From Harmothoe impar (Eukaryota > Annelida > Polychaeta > Phyllodocida > Polynoidae), in assembly GCA_947462335.1 (NCBI GenBank), contig OX381713.1, positions 23,800,381-23,864,380 of the forward strand: 64,000 nt of DNA, in the 5' to 3' direction. The position numbers and the translations under genes are program-made. Of the stretch, positions 18,576-30,956 are shown piece after piece. The first letter of the stretch is position 1, and every line of letters starts with the position of its first letter. Below the pieces are notes generated by a model. That model was not told the DNA's origin. It saw only the letters and a program-made list of their open reading frames with translations, and searched no databases.

Positions 18576-19684
18576 CATCTTTGTGCACAATAGGAGGATG
18601 ACCGTCACAACCCATAACCTGTCACCCCCGCAGTGCTATCTATTTCTGACATTGCTGATACATTGGTCAGGATAAGGCCACCTTTTATTGATAACTTGGA
18701 TTACGGGCACTCAGAGCAAATATTTTGGGGGGCGGGAGGAAAAAAAAAAAAAAGAAGCTGCCCTTCAGTACTGAAATTTTCCAGGGGGCGGGAGGAAAAA
18801 AAAAAAAAAAAGAGCATGGAAAAGTCTTCTTTTGGCTATCAAATGAGGGTATATTGAGAAACATTCCCAAATATCCCCCATTTTGAAGGCCTAAGGGAGC
18901 GTTCATTATTTATGGCAGGGGGGGGGGGGGCAAGCATTTTTCAAATCGAATACGTCAAAAAAAAGTGGCCCCCCCCCTCGGAATAGGTGGAAAAAAAGTG
19001 ACCCCCCCTCAGAATAGGTGAAAAAAAAGTGACCCCCCCCCCCTTCCACCATAGATTGATTTTTACAACTTTTTAACAAAAAACGAAATTGGCTTGTACT
19101 AGTTGAATGTATGTAATCCTGGCCTTTCAGACACTCACCATCTTTAGATTAACATACTGTGGTGTTTATATATGCCCTGGTGCATATAACCCCTCATGCC
19201 GTTATACCTTCTACCAAGCTGGGGGTGCCGGTTGTACAAGGGTTTTTAGAAATATTACAACAGTAGAGTGAGGCCTTGTTAGTCCAACCAGTCCCGTTGC
19301 AGGCAGAAGCTGGTCTGATGTTGAATCCTATAGATCGTTGAAACAAATTTTGTCTGTTTTGTCTCATGAAATAACCCTCAATGGTGAACAATGATCATGA
19401 GCCTTTGTCTTACATGCAAGTTGCAGGCTATATACAGGAATTTATAGTAGGTCAACTATAAATTGTTCTAGCCATATTGTTGCACGGTGGTGGATAAGAG
19501 ATTTGCGGAACTGAGGCTAACTTAAATGAGTGAGGAATTGGAATCTCAGATTAAGGGTGACACTGCACCCAAATGTATGTCTGACTTAATTATCCAACGG
19601 ATCATTCATTGCAAGCAGACCAACAACACTTACAAAAGAACTATTGATGAGATACTCTTTTGGTTGTTCAGACTTCAATCTATA

Positions 19685-20449
19685 GGGTAAATGTGGGTAA
19701 TATCGCTCATGTGGTAATATCGCGCACCCCCCCTAAGAGGCACATTTTTCAACATTTTCTTGACTTTTTTTTTTTAGTAGTTAGCCACATTATATGTCAT
19801 ATCATTTCAATGTATTTCGTGTTTCTGGATCATATATGTATGTTATGAGCTATATATGAACAAAAACGTTTAAAAATCTAAATTTCTTAATCTTTCTATA
19901 TCTGCATTTTCTATACTAATTCCCATAGAGCTTATATCGCTCAGGCATGTTGTTATATTGCTCACTTTTCATAAAATGAAATAAAATATAATAAATCATA
20001 ATGATTAAAGTGGACTAGTCTTACAGGGTAGCCATATTTCTCATCTATATCATGTATCATTTTGGGAATGCTGTCCCTCACCATACAGGTGTGAGAGCAT
20101 GTGGGGTAAAGCACCCTGTTTTCACGCTTTTAGGTGTGAAAACAGGTGCGCGGATATAGCCAAAGGGTAAAATACACTGTATATCAATGGGTGAGCAATA
20201 TAACACAATGCTGTGAGTGATATAATACAAGTACAACGATATAACCCAAACATTTAGTCACTTTTAGGTCCCTGCTTAACCTACAGGGGGTTACTATTGG
20301 TCTCAATTTTTTTCTCGTTTTTTTATTATTATAAATATTATTTTTGAAAAATCACAAAAAAAAAGTTTCTTAATGACAGCAGATTACCTAAATTTGGAAC
20401 ATTTGGTTAATATCGTCACTAGCTGCGCGATATTACCCACATTTTACCC
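19685..20449. mobile_element. TA-flanked MITE with GGGTAAATGTGGGTAATATC ends
   Basis: Left GGGTAAATGTGGGTAATATC and right GATATTACCCACATTTTACCC, flanked by TA (19683-19684, 20450-20451). Internal words with GCTCA and ATATAAC recur in both orientations, and a hairpin (CCTGTTTTCAC/GTGTGAAAACAGG) lies near 20118-20146. Nested in the Harbinger-like insert, so younger than it. Confidence 0.75.
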
Positions 20450-20652
20450 TAACTCTGAATGTTTTTGCCCTACAAGACCGAGATCTCAATTCTCAGGGTC
20501 TGACTTTGTAGGTGCAGTAGCTTCCTGCAATGGTATAGCTTCTAGATTTGGCCACTCAGGAAATGCTGCAAATCATTGTAAATTACTGTGTCCATGATAA
20601 TAGCAGTTCTAAAAGCCTAAGCCCAGACCTCAAGTTTTGATGAATTCAAAGA

Positions 20653-21054
20653 GTGAGATTTAACCAGAGTGTTACAAAGTGCAGTATTGCAACTAATAGA
20701 GGGGATTTTAGTCAGGCATCCCCCAAGGATCTTTTGAAAAACTGCAGGTCATTTGCTGATTGGAGAAGAATGTGGGAGAAACTAGAAGGTGAGAGTGAGA
20801 TTACCTCCAAAATGTATGGTGTGAACCTTGAAAGATACAGGTCAGTGTGGTTCAAGTTGGATGGGAGGTACGTAGGGGATGGGTCAGCGGGTTGCCAGCC
20901 CGCAGATGCATTGGATGTATTCTATCCTTCAACATTAAGCACAAGTCGAATCCAAAGTGACGCACTGACAGATGAGGTACTGTCTCTATTTGCAGTAATT
21001 TTGCCAGAAGATCATCTGGGTTCATTTCCGGGGGGGGGGGGGGGGGTGCACTGA
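20653..21054 (+). other. Unrecognised open frame in the Harbinger-like insert
   Basis: 133 codons with non-repetitive composition (for example SFADWRRMWEKLEGESEI and RIQSDALTDEVLSLF), ending in a glycine run from a poly-G tract. It does not resemble Harbinger transposase or Myb-like protein to my eye. It could be a captured exon or a decayed transposon protein. Confidence 0.25.
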
Positions 21055-22379
21055 GGTATGTTTCGGATAACCACTGCCACACCTCTCCAAGGAGCGGTCG
21101 CGGTGGGTTGACAGAGGGGATGAAAAGGAGGGGCAGTCAGCGCTTCTTAACAGTAAAAGGAGGGGTGGTGACCCCCGTCCCCTGCTTTCTGGATACAGGT
21201 TTCTTGTGTTTGTACAGTAATGTTGGAGCACAAACATGTTTATGGTTGTTAGAAAACTGCTAATTGCTAAGTTTATCATTGTTATGTCTGGCTCCTGATG
21301 CTCAGATGGGAAGAAAGCAGGTGACTTTGGTTTCACTTAATCTGATTATAGGGGCGGTCACTTGCAACAATTTGCTTCAATATAAAAAGGAGGGGCGCTC
21401 AGTTACTCTCTCAGCTCCCACAGTATGAGGAGTAGGGGCGGCACCGCGGCAGTGGCCACTCACCCACATAGTGGCAGTGCCCACCCCAGGGTTCTTTCTT
21501 TGTAAAGTCAGCTTACAATCAACTCCACCTACCAAAAGGTTTCTCAAACTACCCACACCAATTGCACAAATTACACCTCGAAATCCCATCTTATAACCAG
21601 CACCTGAGGTCTGGTTTTGGCTATTTTAGTTTTGTAGCATACTTTAGCCTCAGCCTTGTATAGCCAGAGGGGTGTGGGAAGCACCTTGCCTTTGGCTAGG
21701 GGAGGCAAAGCCAAACTGAATGAAGTTCCAAAGGGTGTGCAATGCTGAGTGTCAGCAGGGACACAAAAAGATAGTTCTAAAGGGGTTTGGGGGCTATGCC
21801 CCCAAGGAAAATTTTGACAATTTTGACATAATTTGGTGAAATATAACGCAGACTGTTACCAAAATCTGCGACATTTCTACATACCAAATTCGCGACATTT
21901 TTCAGGAATACCCCTAAAAAAAATGACCCCCCCCCTAAGAATAGGTTAAAAAAAAGTGACCCCCCCCCTTCGAATACCCCTAAAAAAAGTGGCCCCCCCT
22001 TTTTTGCTCAGCCCCCCCCCCCTGGCCATAAATAATGAACGCTCCCTAAGTCTGGGTGTTTGCTAGTCAGCATGTACTTTTCTTTTTTTTTTTGCTAAAA
22101 TTCTCAGAAAATCCCATCGGAGGGGGATAAAAAAAAAAGTACCGTGTATGCAATCCTATAGCTCCCGTAGACAGTACTGGCTATTTGCGTTAATTTTAAT
22201 CTATAGTCTTATATCTCCCAAACATCACTAGTAGCACCCCCTCCCCCTTAATTAAAGTCCTCTTAGATGTTTCCTTCATGGCATTTCTGTGTGATTTCCC
22301 TGTCTGGTCATTCACTTATGTATTGGCTATGATGTTTGCTTTTCTCATTTTGCAGAGGGATGAACATGGCTAAGGCTAC

Positions 22380-22480
22380 TACGACTATGACGTCACTTAT
22401 GTCACTGTCAGCGTCATCCCTGACACACCAGACCGAGGCTGTGAGAACAAAGCCCCACCACGTGGTCAGGTCACGTGGTG
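22380..22480. promoter_or_regulatory. CRE and E-box cluster
   Basis: A full CRE TGACGTCA (22388-22395) is followed by TGTCAC/GCGTCA words, CCACGTGG (22458-22465) and TCACGTGG (22471-22478). A pyrimidine tract with CAG lies just upstream (CTCATTTTGCAG, ending 22357), so an exon start is an alternative. One frame is open for over 100 codons from about 22373 but is not recognised. Confidence 0.4.
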
Positions 22481-22976
22481 TCAGCAGGGGTCCAACTCCC
22501 GGCAGTCTCTGCGCGGCCCTCTGCGCACGCGCCGTAGACACAGGGCTCTGCATGAGGGCGTAGATGTGTGTCTGTGCAATGACGTGCATAGAGGTGTAGG
22601 TCTCTGGTCTGTGGGAGGATGGGTGGCGGGGGGGAGGGGTCTGACAGGTGCAACATTTGTACACCGCATACATTTTGTATATACATTTGAAGTTGTGTCT
22701 ATGTACGTATTGGAATGAGCCAATGAATCTGAGAGTGTTAAAGCTATATTATTATGGCAGAGTATATGCAGGGGCCCGCATAATATATAGTCATCCAATG
22801 AGTCAATATACTGGGGTATACGCCTGAAAGATTACCTTAGATAATCTGAAGACACGTGTATTATTGAGACGAGGTGTGGGCTGTTGCTACCCTGACCAAT
22901 TGCCAGCTTACATTCAGATCTATAACTCTGGTTGAAAAGGCAGTGTCCAGCTTCTATTTTTAAAAAGACAACAGTA

Positions 22977-23175
22977 TGTAGCAAAGTGCATAGCTGTAAA
23001 TGTACAGGTGGTCTATTTTCGATTGGGGCTTTAGGCCTCAGCCATTGGTAAATTACATGGTGCACAGCCTGGTCTTCAATAGATCTTACTTGTACAGAGA
23101 TAACATTTATGGCAGAAACGGTAAGATGAATCAGTGTTATCTCTAATGTCCCAACCCCAAGGGTATAGCTACCTC
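22977..23175 (-). repeat. Copy 2 of the dispersed coding-like fragment (inverted)
   Basis: Minus-strand match to 14030-14195. It lies in a 136-codon minus-strand frame (22832-23242) that reads VISVQVRSIEDQAVHHVIYQ in the shared part. The rest of that frame is unrecognised. Confidence 0.55.
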
Positions 23176-23201
23176 CCCTTCTGGGAAGCTGCCCCAACCA
23201 C

Positions 23202-23445
23202 CATGCATATGCCTCTACATGGGTACCCGCTATTTTGACCATGTCGCCGTGTCGATCTTTAGCAAAAGGGCTGTGTCACCGTGTCGATTTTTATCCCATA
23301 TCATTAGTATACATTCTACTTCATGTGACCATGTCCGTCGATTTTTAAAGGGGCCGTGTCGCCCGTGTCGATTTTTAAAGGGGCCGTGTCGCCGTGTCGC
23401 CGTGTCGCCCGTGTCGATTTTTACCCATGTAGAGGCACATGCATG
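23202..23445. mobile_element. Inverted-repeat element carrying a TGTCGATTTTTA array
   Basis: Ends share CATGCATRTGCCTCTACATG in inverted form. The interior repeats CCGTGTCG and TGTCGATTTTTA(AAGGGGC) several times (23243-23420). The copy at 55702-56066 has a related TGTCG array. Confidence 0.6.
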
Positions 23446-25015
23446 TCCCTGACCACACTGGTTGTCAATTTTTCTAGGTGTATACAGTGGGTTGTACAAT
23501 TTATTGTAGATAAACAGTAGAATCTACTGTAAAAATTCATTCTACAGTAGATTCTAATGCAGCTCTACAGTAGATTTAACTATTTACAGTGCACTATACA
23601 GCAGGAGATCCAGGTCCAGCTGCCCCCATGCATTTCCTTGCACTATTTATTACTATTAATGCGATGGTCCCTACGTTATGCCCATGCCAGAGAAAGAGAG
23701 TGTCAACCCCAAATAGAGTGGTAGCAGGGCTCTCCCAAAAAGCGACTTAATGCATAGTCATTACTAATGGCTACAACCAAAACATTTACCTTCGGGAATA
23801 TGTAAGGGCACAGAAAAGTATTGTTGTACTGAAAAAATCTGATACAATTTACCTAAAAATTGGACTTTTTAGGGATATACCCAAAAAAGTTGAAATCCTC
23901 CTTTTGTAGCATACATTTTGATCTCATTGTAATTCTAAGCATATGTGAGCAGGCAAGCAGAAAGGGGTATCCCCGTGGGATTAGTATCAATTTTAGCCAC
24001 CAGGGGGCTCCACCATGGCTTGAAATGGAAGAAATAGGCTAATATTTGCTTTTTGGTACTTTTTTCTGGAGAATTCAGTAGTTTTATACAAAACATTCCA
24101 TATTTGGTGAAAAGCTTCCTCATTTGCAATGTAAAAAGAACGTTTTAGAGCCTAAATTGGTGTCTTTGTTGATATGTGTTGCCATGGAAACATGATTTTC
24201 ATTCCAAATAAAAAAAATAAAGAAGCCCATTGATAGAATGATTCACGAGCATTACCATGGTCAAAACAGAAATAAATTATCATTTCTAGATCAAAATCTA
24301 TGGCTTATAGGATGAAAATGTATCATCATTTTATAATCATTCTAATTATGCTAATTAGATAGAGATATCTTGGAAACTATGAGACTTAGAGCTTATTGGG
24401 GTTTCGGATAGGGCAATGCCTACCCATATTCATACATCCATTTCTCAAAAACTGGAAATGATATCTTCTTGTGTAATATATCACCAGAAAGCTTATGATA
24501 TCAATTTTAAAGTTGACATTTTCGTTGGATATCCCTTTTCCCTTGCCTGTACACATATTTACCCCTCCTAAAAGATATATGGGGAATCCAGCAAGGCTAT
24601 TAGACTGTTGCACTGAAAAGAATCAGGTTCAATTTATTACAAAATTGCAATTGCAGAACTGGAATAGGGTCTTTGGCAGTGGAATATTTAACCATCTCTT
24701 ATCTATTATAATCTTTGAAGAAAGGGAAAAAGACCCAGTAAAACCCAGAAGAAAATAATCTTGGGGTCTCATCCATGATTGTTGTCCACAGTCTAGGATC
24801 TCTAAAATGTTAAAACACACTTTATATATAATGAATTTAATATTACTTTTGTTTACCTCCTCAATAACTTCATACATTTATGTATACTACACTATGATCT
24901 CTCTTTAACCGCCCACCCCCTAGCACCTTGAAACAAAGCATATCTGTAAACTAAGCACCAGGGAATTGGAACTCCCAGGGAACAAACTCATTAGCTTCGT
25001 CAAAGGCCGTCACTG
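23446..25015. other. AT-rich intergenic DNA with one strong CTCF-like site
   Basis: GCCACCAGGGGGCTCC (23996-24011) is a near-consensus CTCF motif on the plus strand. Short CTACAGTAGATT palindromes occur at 23515-23575. Otherwise no gene or clear transposon edge seen. Confidence 0.45.
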
Positions 25016-25019
25016 GTGT

Positions 25020-25345
25020 TTTATGACGTGTTCCCAAGCAACCCTACACGTCCAGGACGTATGCTGCACGGTTTGGCTGCGTGACGCGCGTCCTTGACGT
25101 AGTTTGAGGTTTCGTCACCAGGGGGACATTGAGATGCTGTGATGCTTATAACACTTGGATGAGTTATCCTGTGTAGGCCGCCATCTTGTCCCCCAATGAG
25201 GTATCATGGAGATGTTTCTGGTACTTGGAGACTAGCAGAGTAATCCTATATGTGAACTTGGTGCATTAGTCTCTGAACAGCGCAAATATTGGCCATAGTT
25301 TCCTATTCCTATTTCTTATTTCTACCACTACTACTGCCATGATGG
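25020..25345. promoter_or_regulatory. Promoter-like stretch with YY1-type and CTCF-like words
   Basis: GCCGCCATCTTG (25177-25188), several TGACG half-sites (25020-25105) and GTCACCAGGGGGACATT (25114-25130, CTCF-like). Moderately CpG-rich. No exon assigned. Confidence 0.4.
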
Positions 25346-25349
25346 CGCT

Positions 25350-27185
25350 GCAGTCGACGTGTTACTTTTCTATTGTGACTGGATGTGACTGTGGGTAGAA
25401 GTAGGATCTTGTTTTAATTGGTGCTAGAAGTGGGGAGAGAGGTTGTGGGGGGGGGGAGGTTTGCAGAGACATACCTGGTGGGACATTTGTAATGGTATTA
25501 ATGTTACATGTCACATGAATTTGACAGTTTCTACCCTCATTTATTTGAAATATAAACCTGCTATAAACAGTTATAATCGCAAAACTTTCAATTCATATCA
25601 GTGGCGTTATGATGATAATGATATGATAACACAGGGGGAAAGAGATATTTTGCAGGTACTACTTTTCTGAGAAATGGAAATAGTGTGAGAGATCGGGGAG
25701 GGGAGCTGCAGAATGCAGTGTATAGTGATGTGATATAGTCATTATGGAGGGTATTGGTAGAGAGGGAGGTGGCATCTGTCGCTCTTTGTGGTGTGTAGAC
25801 AAAGGTGTATATAATCAATAGATGTATGTTCCACTCCCACACCTAACTACACAGGCCTGCCCCTCCCCCTACACCTGTCGTACATACACCACAACACCTA
25901 TAGTATTGTACAGGACAGAGGGACAGAAAGAGATAAAGAGATAGATAGAGAGACGAGACAGGGACAGAGACAGAGACAGACAGCGAGATCTACACAGAGA
26001 GAGAGACAGAGAGCTATAGTATAGGCCTATATCATTTTAATGGACGGGTAGACTAGTAAAGGCCGGAAATGTTAAGGAAATCATCAGGATAACCAGGTAA
26101 TTCAACCATACCCCTCCAAGGCATACCAACACTTACATTTTGGCATAGTTTTGTAGCTGTGTCTAGACTGAAGCATTTAACAAATAGATCTATACAAATA
26201 TAGATCCACTATAACCTTAGACCCAACTCTCCCCATTAATTACAACCCTACCCCACACCCTCTCCTCTCTCACCTGTAATCCCCAACCACCCTTTCTACC
26301 TCTTTACCTACAATAATACACATCTTGAGCATCAGGTATACAACAGTAGTATTGGATTATTTTGATTAAAACCCCACCCTCCTGCTCTCCTATCCTGCCC
26401 TCTAATTCTCTTTACTCAATGTGTCCTACAAGGCCTACAATTAATTTGTGTTTCAAGCGATCCGAGCCTGCTTCTAAGAAACCTCTCGTGTTGTTGAAAA
26501 TAGTTAGTGAAGCAATTTGGGAGTGATTGCCACTACATATACCACTCACGAAAATGTAAAAGATTTCCAGGGCATTTTTGAGGTATGAATAATTGATATG
26601 GAAATCTGGAAGTGAACCCTGTGCACCTCTGTGATCCACAAGTTGACATTGTGACCTGAAATGCCATTCCTGTAGTTTTTTAGGCTGAGGTTAAAAACAG
26701 AAATTCAGCCTACCTACCCTCATTTTCGGACCATGTTGCATATTGGACCTTCGTATCCATGGCTGCATCCTATATCAAGTCCAAACCACTGCCCATTCCA
26801 CATTGTCTTGGAGATTGAGTCAACACTGCTATTTTCAGCTCACAAATTAATTCCTTTCAAACACACCTCCTTCAATTATTCCTTAATCCTTGCCCCTCCT
26901 AGTCAAGAATTATCTTATCCGTCTAATCTCTTAATTAGCTCTCCTGCCCTCCAGTTGAACATCTTGAACATTAGATAGATCTCACAAAGTCCCCCTCCTC
27001 TAATCAAGATTTAATGTGAAATGTTAACATAATGATTCTAGGGAAGTTAAACTAAATAGTTGGTTATACAAGTATTTGTAATTGGAGATATCCCACTGCT
27101 GTGTTTGTGCTGTAGCATTGAAGGGACTACATTCAGGCATTGGTGTCCTATGTGAATAATCAAGGGGAAAGCACAGAAAAATATC
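25350..27185. other. Intergenic DNA with a GA-rich tract
   Basis: GAGACAGAGA-type simple repeat at about 25910-26010; the rest is AT-rich with no recognised gene. Confidence 0.45.
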
Positions 27186-27187
27186 TA

Positions 27188-27576
27188 CACAGAGAAAAGA
27201 AACAGCGTCAAAAGGGAGTCTAGGTTGCCTCAAGAAGGACTCTCCTGTTTGGGGAGTCCTGGTCGCTCTCTGTCTGGCCTAAGTAGGGGCGGATCCAGGA
27301 TTTTGGGAAAGGGGGGGCGTGAAATAGGCAATGTACTGGGGGTATTGGACATTTTTACATTAAAATATACAGAAAAATAGGGGGGGCGCACGCCGGGTCC
27401 CCCCCTTGAATCCGCCCCTGCTAAGGGAGGCACCTTGGAGAGTCATATGACCCATAGAGCTATATGACTCCCTTAGGTCAGCCAGAGAGTCACCTAGACT
27501 CTCTCAGGCGATCTGGACTCCCCTAAACAGGGGAGTAATTCTGGAGGCAGCCTGGCCGCTGTTTCTTCTCTCTGTG
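27188..27576. mobile_element. Foldback element copy 2, TA-flanked, with nested MITE
   Basis: CACAGAGAAAAGAAACAG to CTGTTTCTTCTCTCTGTG, flanked by TA (27186-27187, 27577-27578). Shared internal words with 13133-13483 include GAGTCATATGACCC. It is interrupted at 27284-27420 by a CAGGGGCGGATCC-family element. Confidence 0.8.
27284..27420 (+). mobile_element. 137-bp CAGGGGCGGATCC MITE nested in the foldback
   Basis: TAGGGGCGGATCCAGGA to GAATCCGCCCCTG with CTAAG on both sides (27279-27283, 27421-27425). The uninterrupted host sequence is visible at 13.2 kb (GACCTAAGGGAGTC), which confirms the 5-bp duplication. Confidence 0.8.
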
Positions 27577-27579
27577 TAA

Positions 27580-28570
27580 ATGTATAAAAATTGAATTTTT
27601 CTAAAGGAGGGGATTCTAGTCATTGCGACAAGAATTATTCTGATATTTCCATCACATCTCAAAACCTTCTCCTATTCAAAATTATCTCACCCATTCATCC
27701 CCTACATCCCGTATCGATTTCCTCTTCTTCCTCCTAAACTCATCCTCTGTTACCTATCCCTCATCTCCCCTCTCACTCCTCCCTCCCACCCTCTTAAACA
27801 CCAAACCGCTGTTTTCGGCCCGTTTTACTCTGACAAAGATGTCTTCTTCGCCTCCTTTCAATTAAATCCTTCCGTCGGTTTCTTCTTCAACCCTTAGCCT
27901 GGGGCTAGGAGGGTCAGATAAGCTATGGAGGGGCCAGTATTAGTGGGGTGGTCAGGGGTATTAGCGGTGTGGAGGACTTGCATTAGCTACTACTCACTGT
28001 ACCTGGGGCTACTGTGTTAGAGTGGGTTTTCATGAGTTGGCAAATAAAACATGGTTTTCATTTTTAAACTCCACCAATATTACTACGTGTTGGGCATTTG
28101 CATTTGACTAATTGACAATGCGATTATATCAATAACTGACAATATGATACTATTGTGGACAGGTCGGTTCTCTTATATAGAGGTCATTAATATTTTGTCT
28201 AAAATACAAGGTCATGTAAGTTCACGGGGTGATGAACAGGAATATGACTATTAGTAAACAGGGGAAAGTTTGAATTTAGGTGACACGTGTAATTTAAGTC
28301 ATGCATTAAAGTCAAGTGACATTATACCCATTATGTATTTTGTACTATTTTCCACCGACCTATACCTCCTGACATATGCATTGCAATGTTTGGGGAATAC
28401 CTTACAGAAAGATATGTATCAACGCAAGTAAATTATTTACAAAAAGATAACATCAGCAAAATTGGCAGGGACAAAAAAAAATACAATTTTTTAAAGAGTC
28501 AACAAATTAATGAGTGCCTATAACGATAAAATGGGTGGGAACTTGTTCCTTGGAACAGCACGTGCAAGCT
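27580..28570. other. Intergenic DNA
   Basis: Pyrimidine-rich at 27640-27800, then AT-rich. No gene recognised. Confidence 0.45.
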
Positions 28571-28579
28571 GACACTAGC

Positions 28580-28741
28580 AGCTCTCGTGAGATCTTGGTT
28601 CTGTCAACGAAAAACAGCCGGTTCCTGGCATATCATGGATCATTGGAGAATGGTACCAAGCTGAATCTCACGAGAAATTCCGTGGACAGAACTACCATGG
28701 CTGCCAATACAGAGAAAACCAAATTATCGCTATAAGCCAAC
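28580..28741 (+). promoter_or_regulatory. Possible decayed BANP-type promoter
   Basis: TCTCGTGAGA (28583-28592) and TCTCACGAGA (28666-28675) each differ from TCTCGCGAGA by one CpG-to-TpG or CpA change, the expected result of methylated CpG decay. A Kozak-like ACCATGGCTGCC follows (ATG 28697) but opens only 12 codons. Confidence 0.3.
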
Positions 28742-28749
28742 ACCTGCAG

Positions 28750-30955
28750 TACCGACCTTACCTGTACCTGTGGTCACTCAGCCTCCCTATACAACGCCTG
28801 AGGTGGGCGGCATGGCTCTGTCATCACAGGGTTAACCCTAGATGTACACAGCCCTACACTGACCACCGGTCAGGGACAGTTTAACCCTCAATTACCGAGG
28901 TCTCATCCCTACAGTCATACAAACCGGGCAGTGTGCCCTCTATAGGTGCCTCAAGGGAGTGTGTAATTTACACGGGAATCAGCTTTATCTGTGTGTACCG
29001 GGGGTAATAGGGGTAAGTGAATCTGGGGGGGGATGGGCGGGGGGGAGGGGGGGGGGCTGTTGGAGGGGGGGGGGGGTGGCTGTGTTTTGGGAGGTGGTGG
29101 GGGGTGGGGAGGGGAGAGAAGGGTGTGTCAATGTTTGGAAGAATTGAATTTAAAGGTGTAGGGAAAACGGGAATCATGAGGGCACGGAAAATAGTAACCT
29201 AGGAGCTTCAGAGGGAGTTGTGAGGGAATGGCCCATGAGGACACCTTGTTGGAATGGTGAGGATGGAGGAAGAAGAGGGGGGGGGCTGGGGACGGACAGG
29301 AGTGGTGGGATGGAGTGGGAAGAAATGGAAGGGATCCTGTATATGACTTGGGGAGAGGGAATAAAAAGGTGTCCAGGATGAGTAGCAACCACAATTTATC
29401 AACCACTATAGTAGCCATAGAACCAATGGCAAAGATCAGTTTGGGTGTGAAAGTATGCTGTTAATCTAGCTATGTGTGACAATGAGTCTTGAGCGTGTAT
29501 GAGCTGACAGGAGAGCAAGCCACCAGTTGCTGACAAGTAGAGAGGTGGTTCCCACGCCAGCACATACTCTTATCTGAGTACATAGTGGTCTCTTATCAAT
29601 AAACGCAGTCATCAGTGAGCCCCTCCCCTCCCCTCAGTTCTTTGATTTCTGTTATCTCGCCCATCTACTAGCAGTCCCTAACTTTTCCCATACCCCTTAC
29701 TGTCTCAGTCTAGATGTGTACATATCAAAAACACTGATGTACAGATGTAGGAGAACATTAAATGATAAGATAGTGCAAGACCAATGGGACCCTGTGTTGG
29801 CTCTCATGGTGTTAGTGGCATTGTCTTTTGCTGGTTCTCCTATCAGCAGAGATATGAACAAAGCTAATGAAATAAGTCAAAACAGTTTAAATTTGTGTCA
29901 GGTTACATTCATGTCATTTATCAATGGTCAGCGAATCTGGACAAGCCTATCATGTAGGTAGGTTTTATTGTTATCTTTCTATGTATGCAATACCCAGATA
30001 CTGATTTGAAAATCGTCCCATTAAAATTTCTGTTAGGTAGTGTTAGGTGCACTTTCAACGCAATTCTTCAATAAATTTATATTTTAAAACTAAATGTTGA
30101 TTCTGCAATGATTGAATTGTGTCAACATAATTAGCAGTGTCACAAATACGCAATTAATTATAACTATAGGAGCATAACTATACAGTGCATACATACAGAC
30201 ATAGGGCCTCCACTTATAAACAGGACATATCAAAAACAAATGTGTTAAGACATACAATGACGCCCTTGGCTAGTTCATCCCAATTTACACTTCTTTTACG
30301 ACCACCCATGCATTCACCTACCCTTTAGTATAGTAACAGGGCTAATTGAAATGAAGTGAGAGACATTGACCTCAAATATGCGCATATCTGTAGGCAAACA
30401 TGTGTTGGCAACTTAATGTGTCATAATTGACATATTAGAGTAAATGGTAGATAGTTTAACATATATATAGATAATTAGGCCGATGCCATATTTCATACTG
30501 AGCATTATCCTCTGTTCTCAATACCCTGCCACTTTTGTAGGCAGTTATATGCCTATTTTTGTGTATAGAAATTACCAACTGTCATCACATTCCGACCCTC
30601 TATGGGCATCTTCCTTTTGTTCTTGGGTGAAAAAGACGAACGCACCTGGCCAACTCAAAGAAAGAAGACCAAGGGGGTTGGAGGAGGGTGGGTATAGACA
30701 CTATGGGACATTTTCCGTCCGTTACCCTCCTTCTTTCAGCCACTCCCTCTTTTCTACACCTCCATCTCTAGTGGTTTTACATACAGTCATATAGGACCGG
30801 CGGCGCTGCTGGAATGAAGGGTCTGGTATCGCAGTCACCATTCGGTGTGAGGAGTCAATGTTAGATTAGAATCAAACCTTATATCCCACAGACGTGGAAT
30901 TCCCGAAGAAGTCACCACCGAACAGACATAATTTGTGTCGATATACATAATGTCC
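28750..30955. other. Intergenic DNA
   Basis: Poly-G-rich at 29024-29120. The remainder is AT-rich without recognised exons or transposon edges. Confidence 0.45.
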
Positions 30956-30956
30956 T

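Larger units (their letters stand above)
18895..22046. mobile_element. 3.15-kb Harbinger-like element inserted in the 18.7 kb MITE
   Basis: Ends are GGGAGCGTTCATTATTTATG and its exact complement, flanked by TAA (18892-18894, 22047-22049). The copy at 42.7 kb shows the empty site (GAAGGCCTAATTCTGGG). Both ends carry subterminal units with AAAAAAGTGRCCCCCCC and GAATA. A 3-bp TAA duplication fits PIF/Harbinger. No intact transposase is seen; a TA element (19685-20449) sits inside. Confidence 0.8.
18676..22140 (+). mobile_element. Harbinger-like MITE copy 1, split by a 3.15-kb insertion
   Basis: It begins TAA then GGCCACCTTTTATTG and matches the copy at 42485-42878: two GGGGCGGGAGGAAAAAA tracts, then CTTCTTTTGGCTATCAAAT. 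The match breaks at 18894 and resumes at 22050 (TCTGGGTGTTTGCTAGTCAG). The right end is degraded, with no GGCC...TAA edge. Confidence 0.75.
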
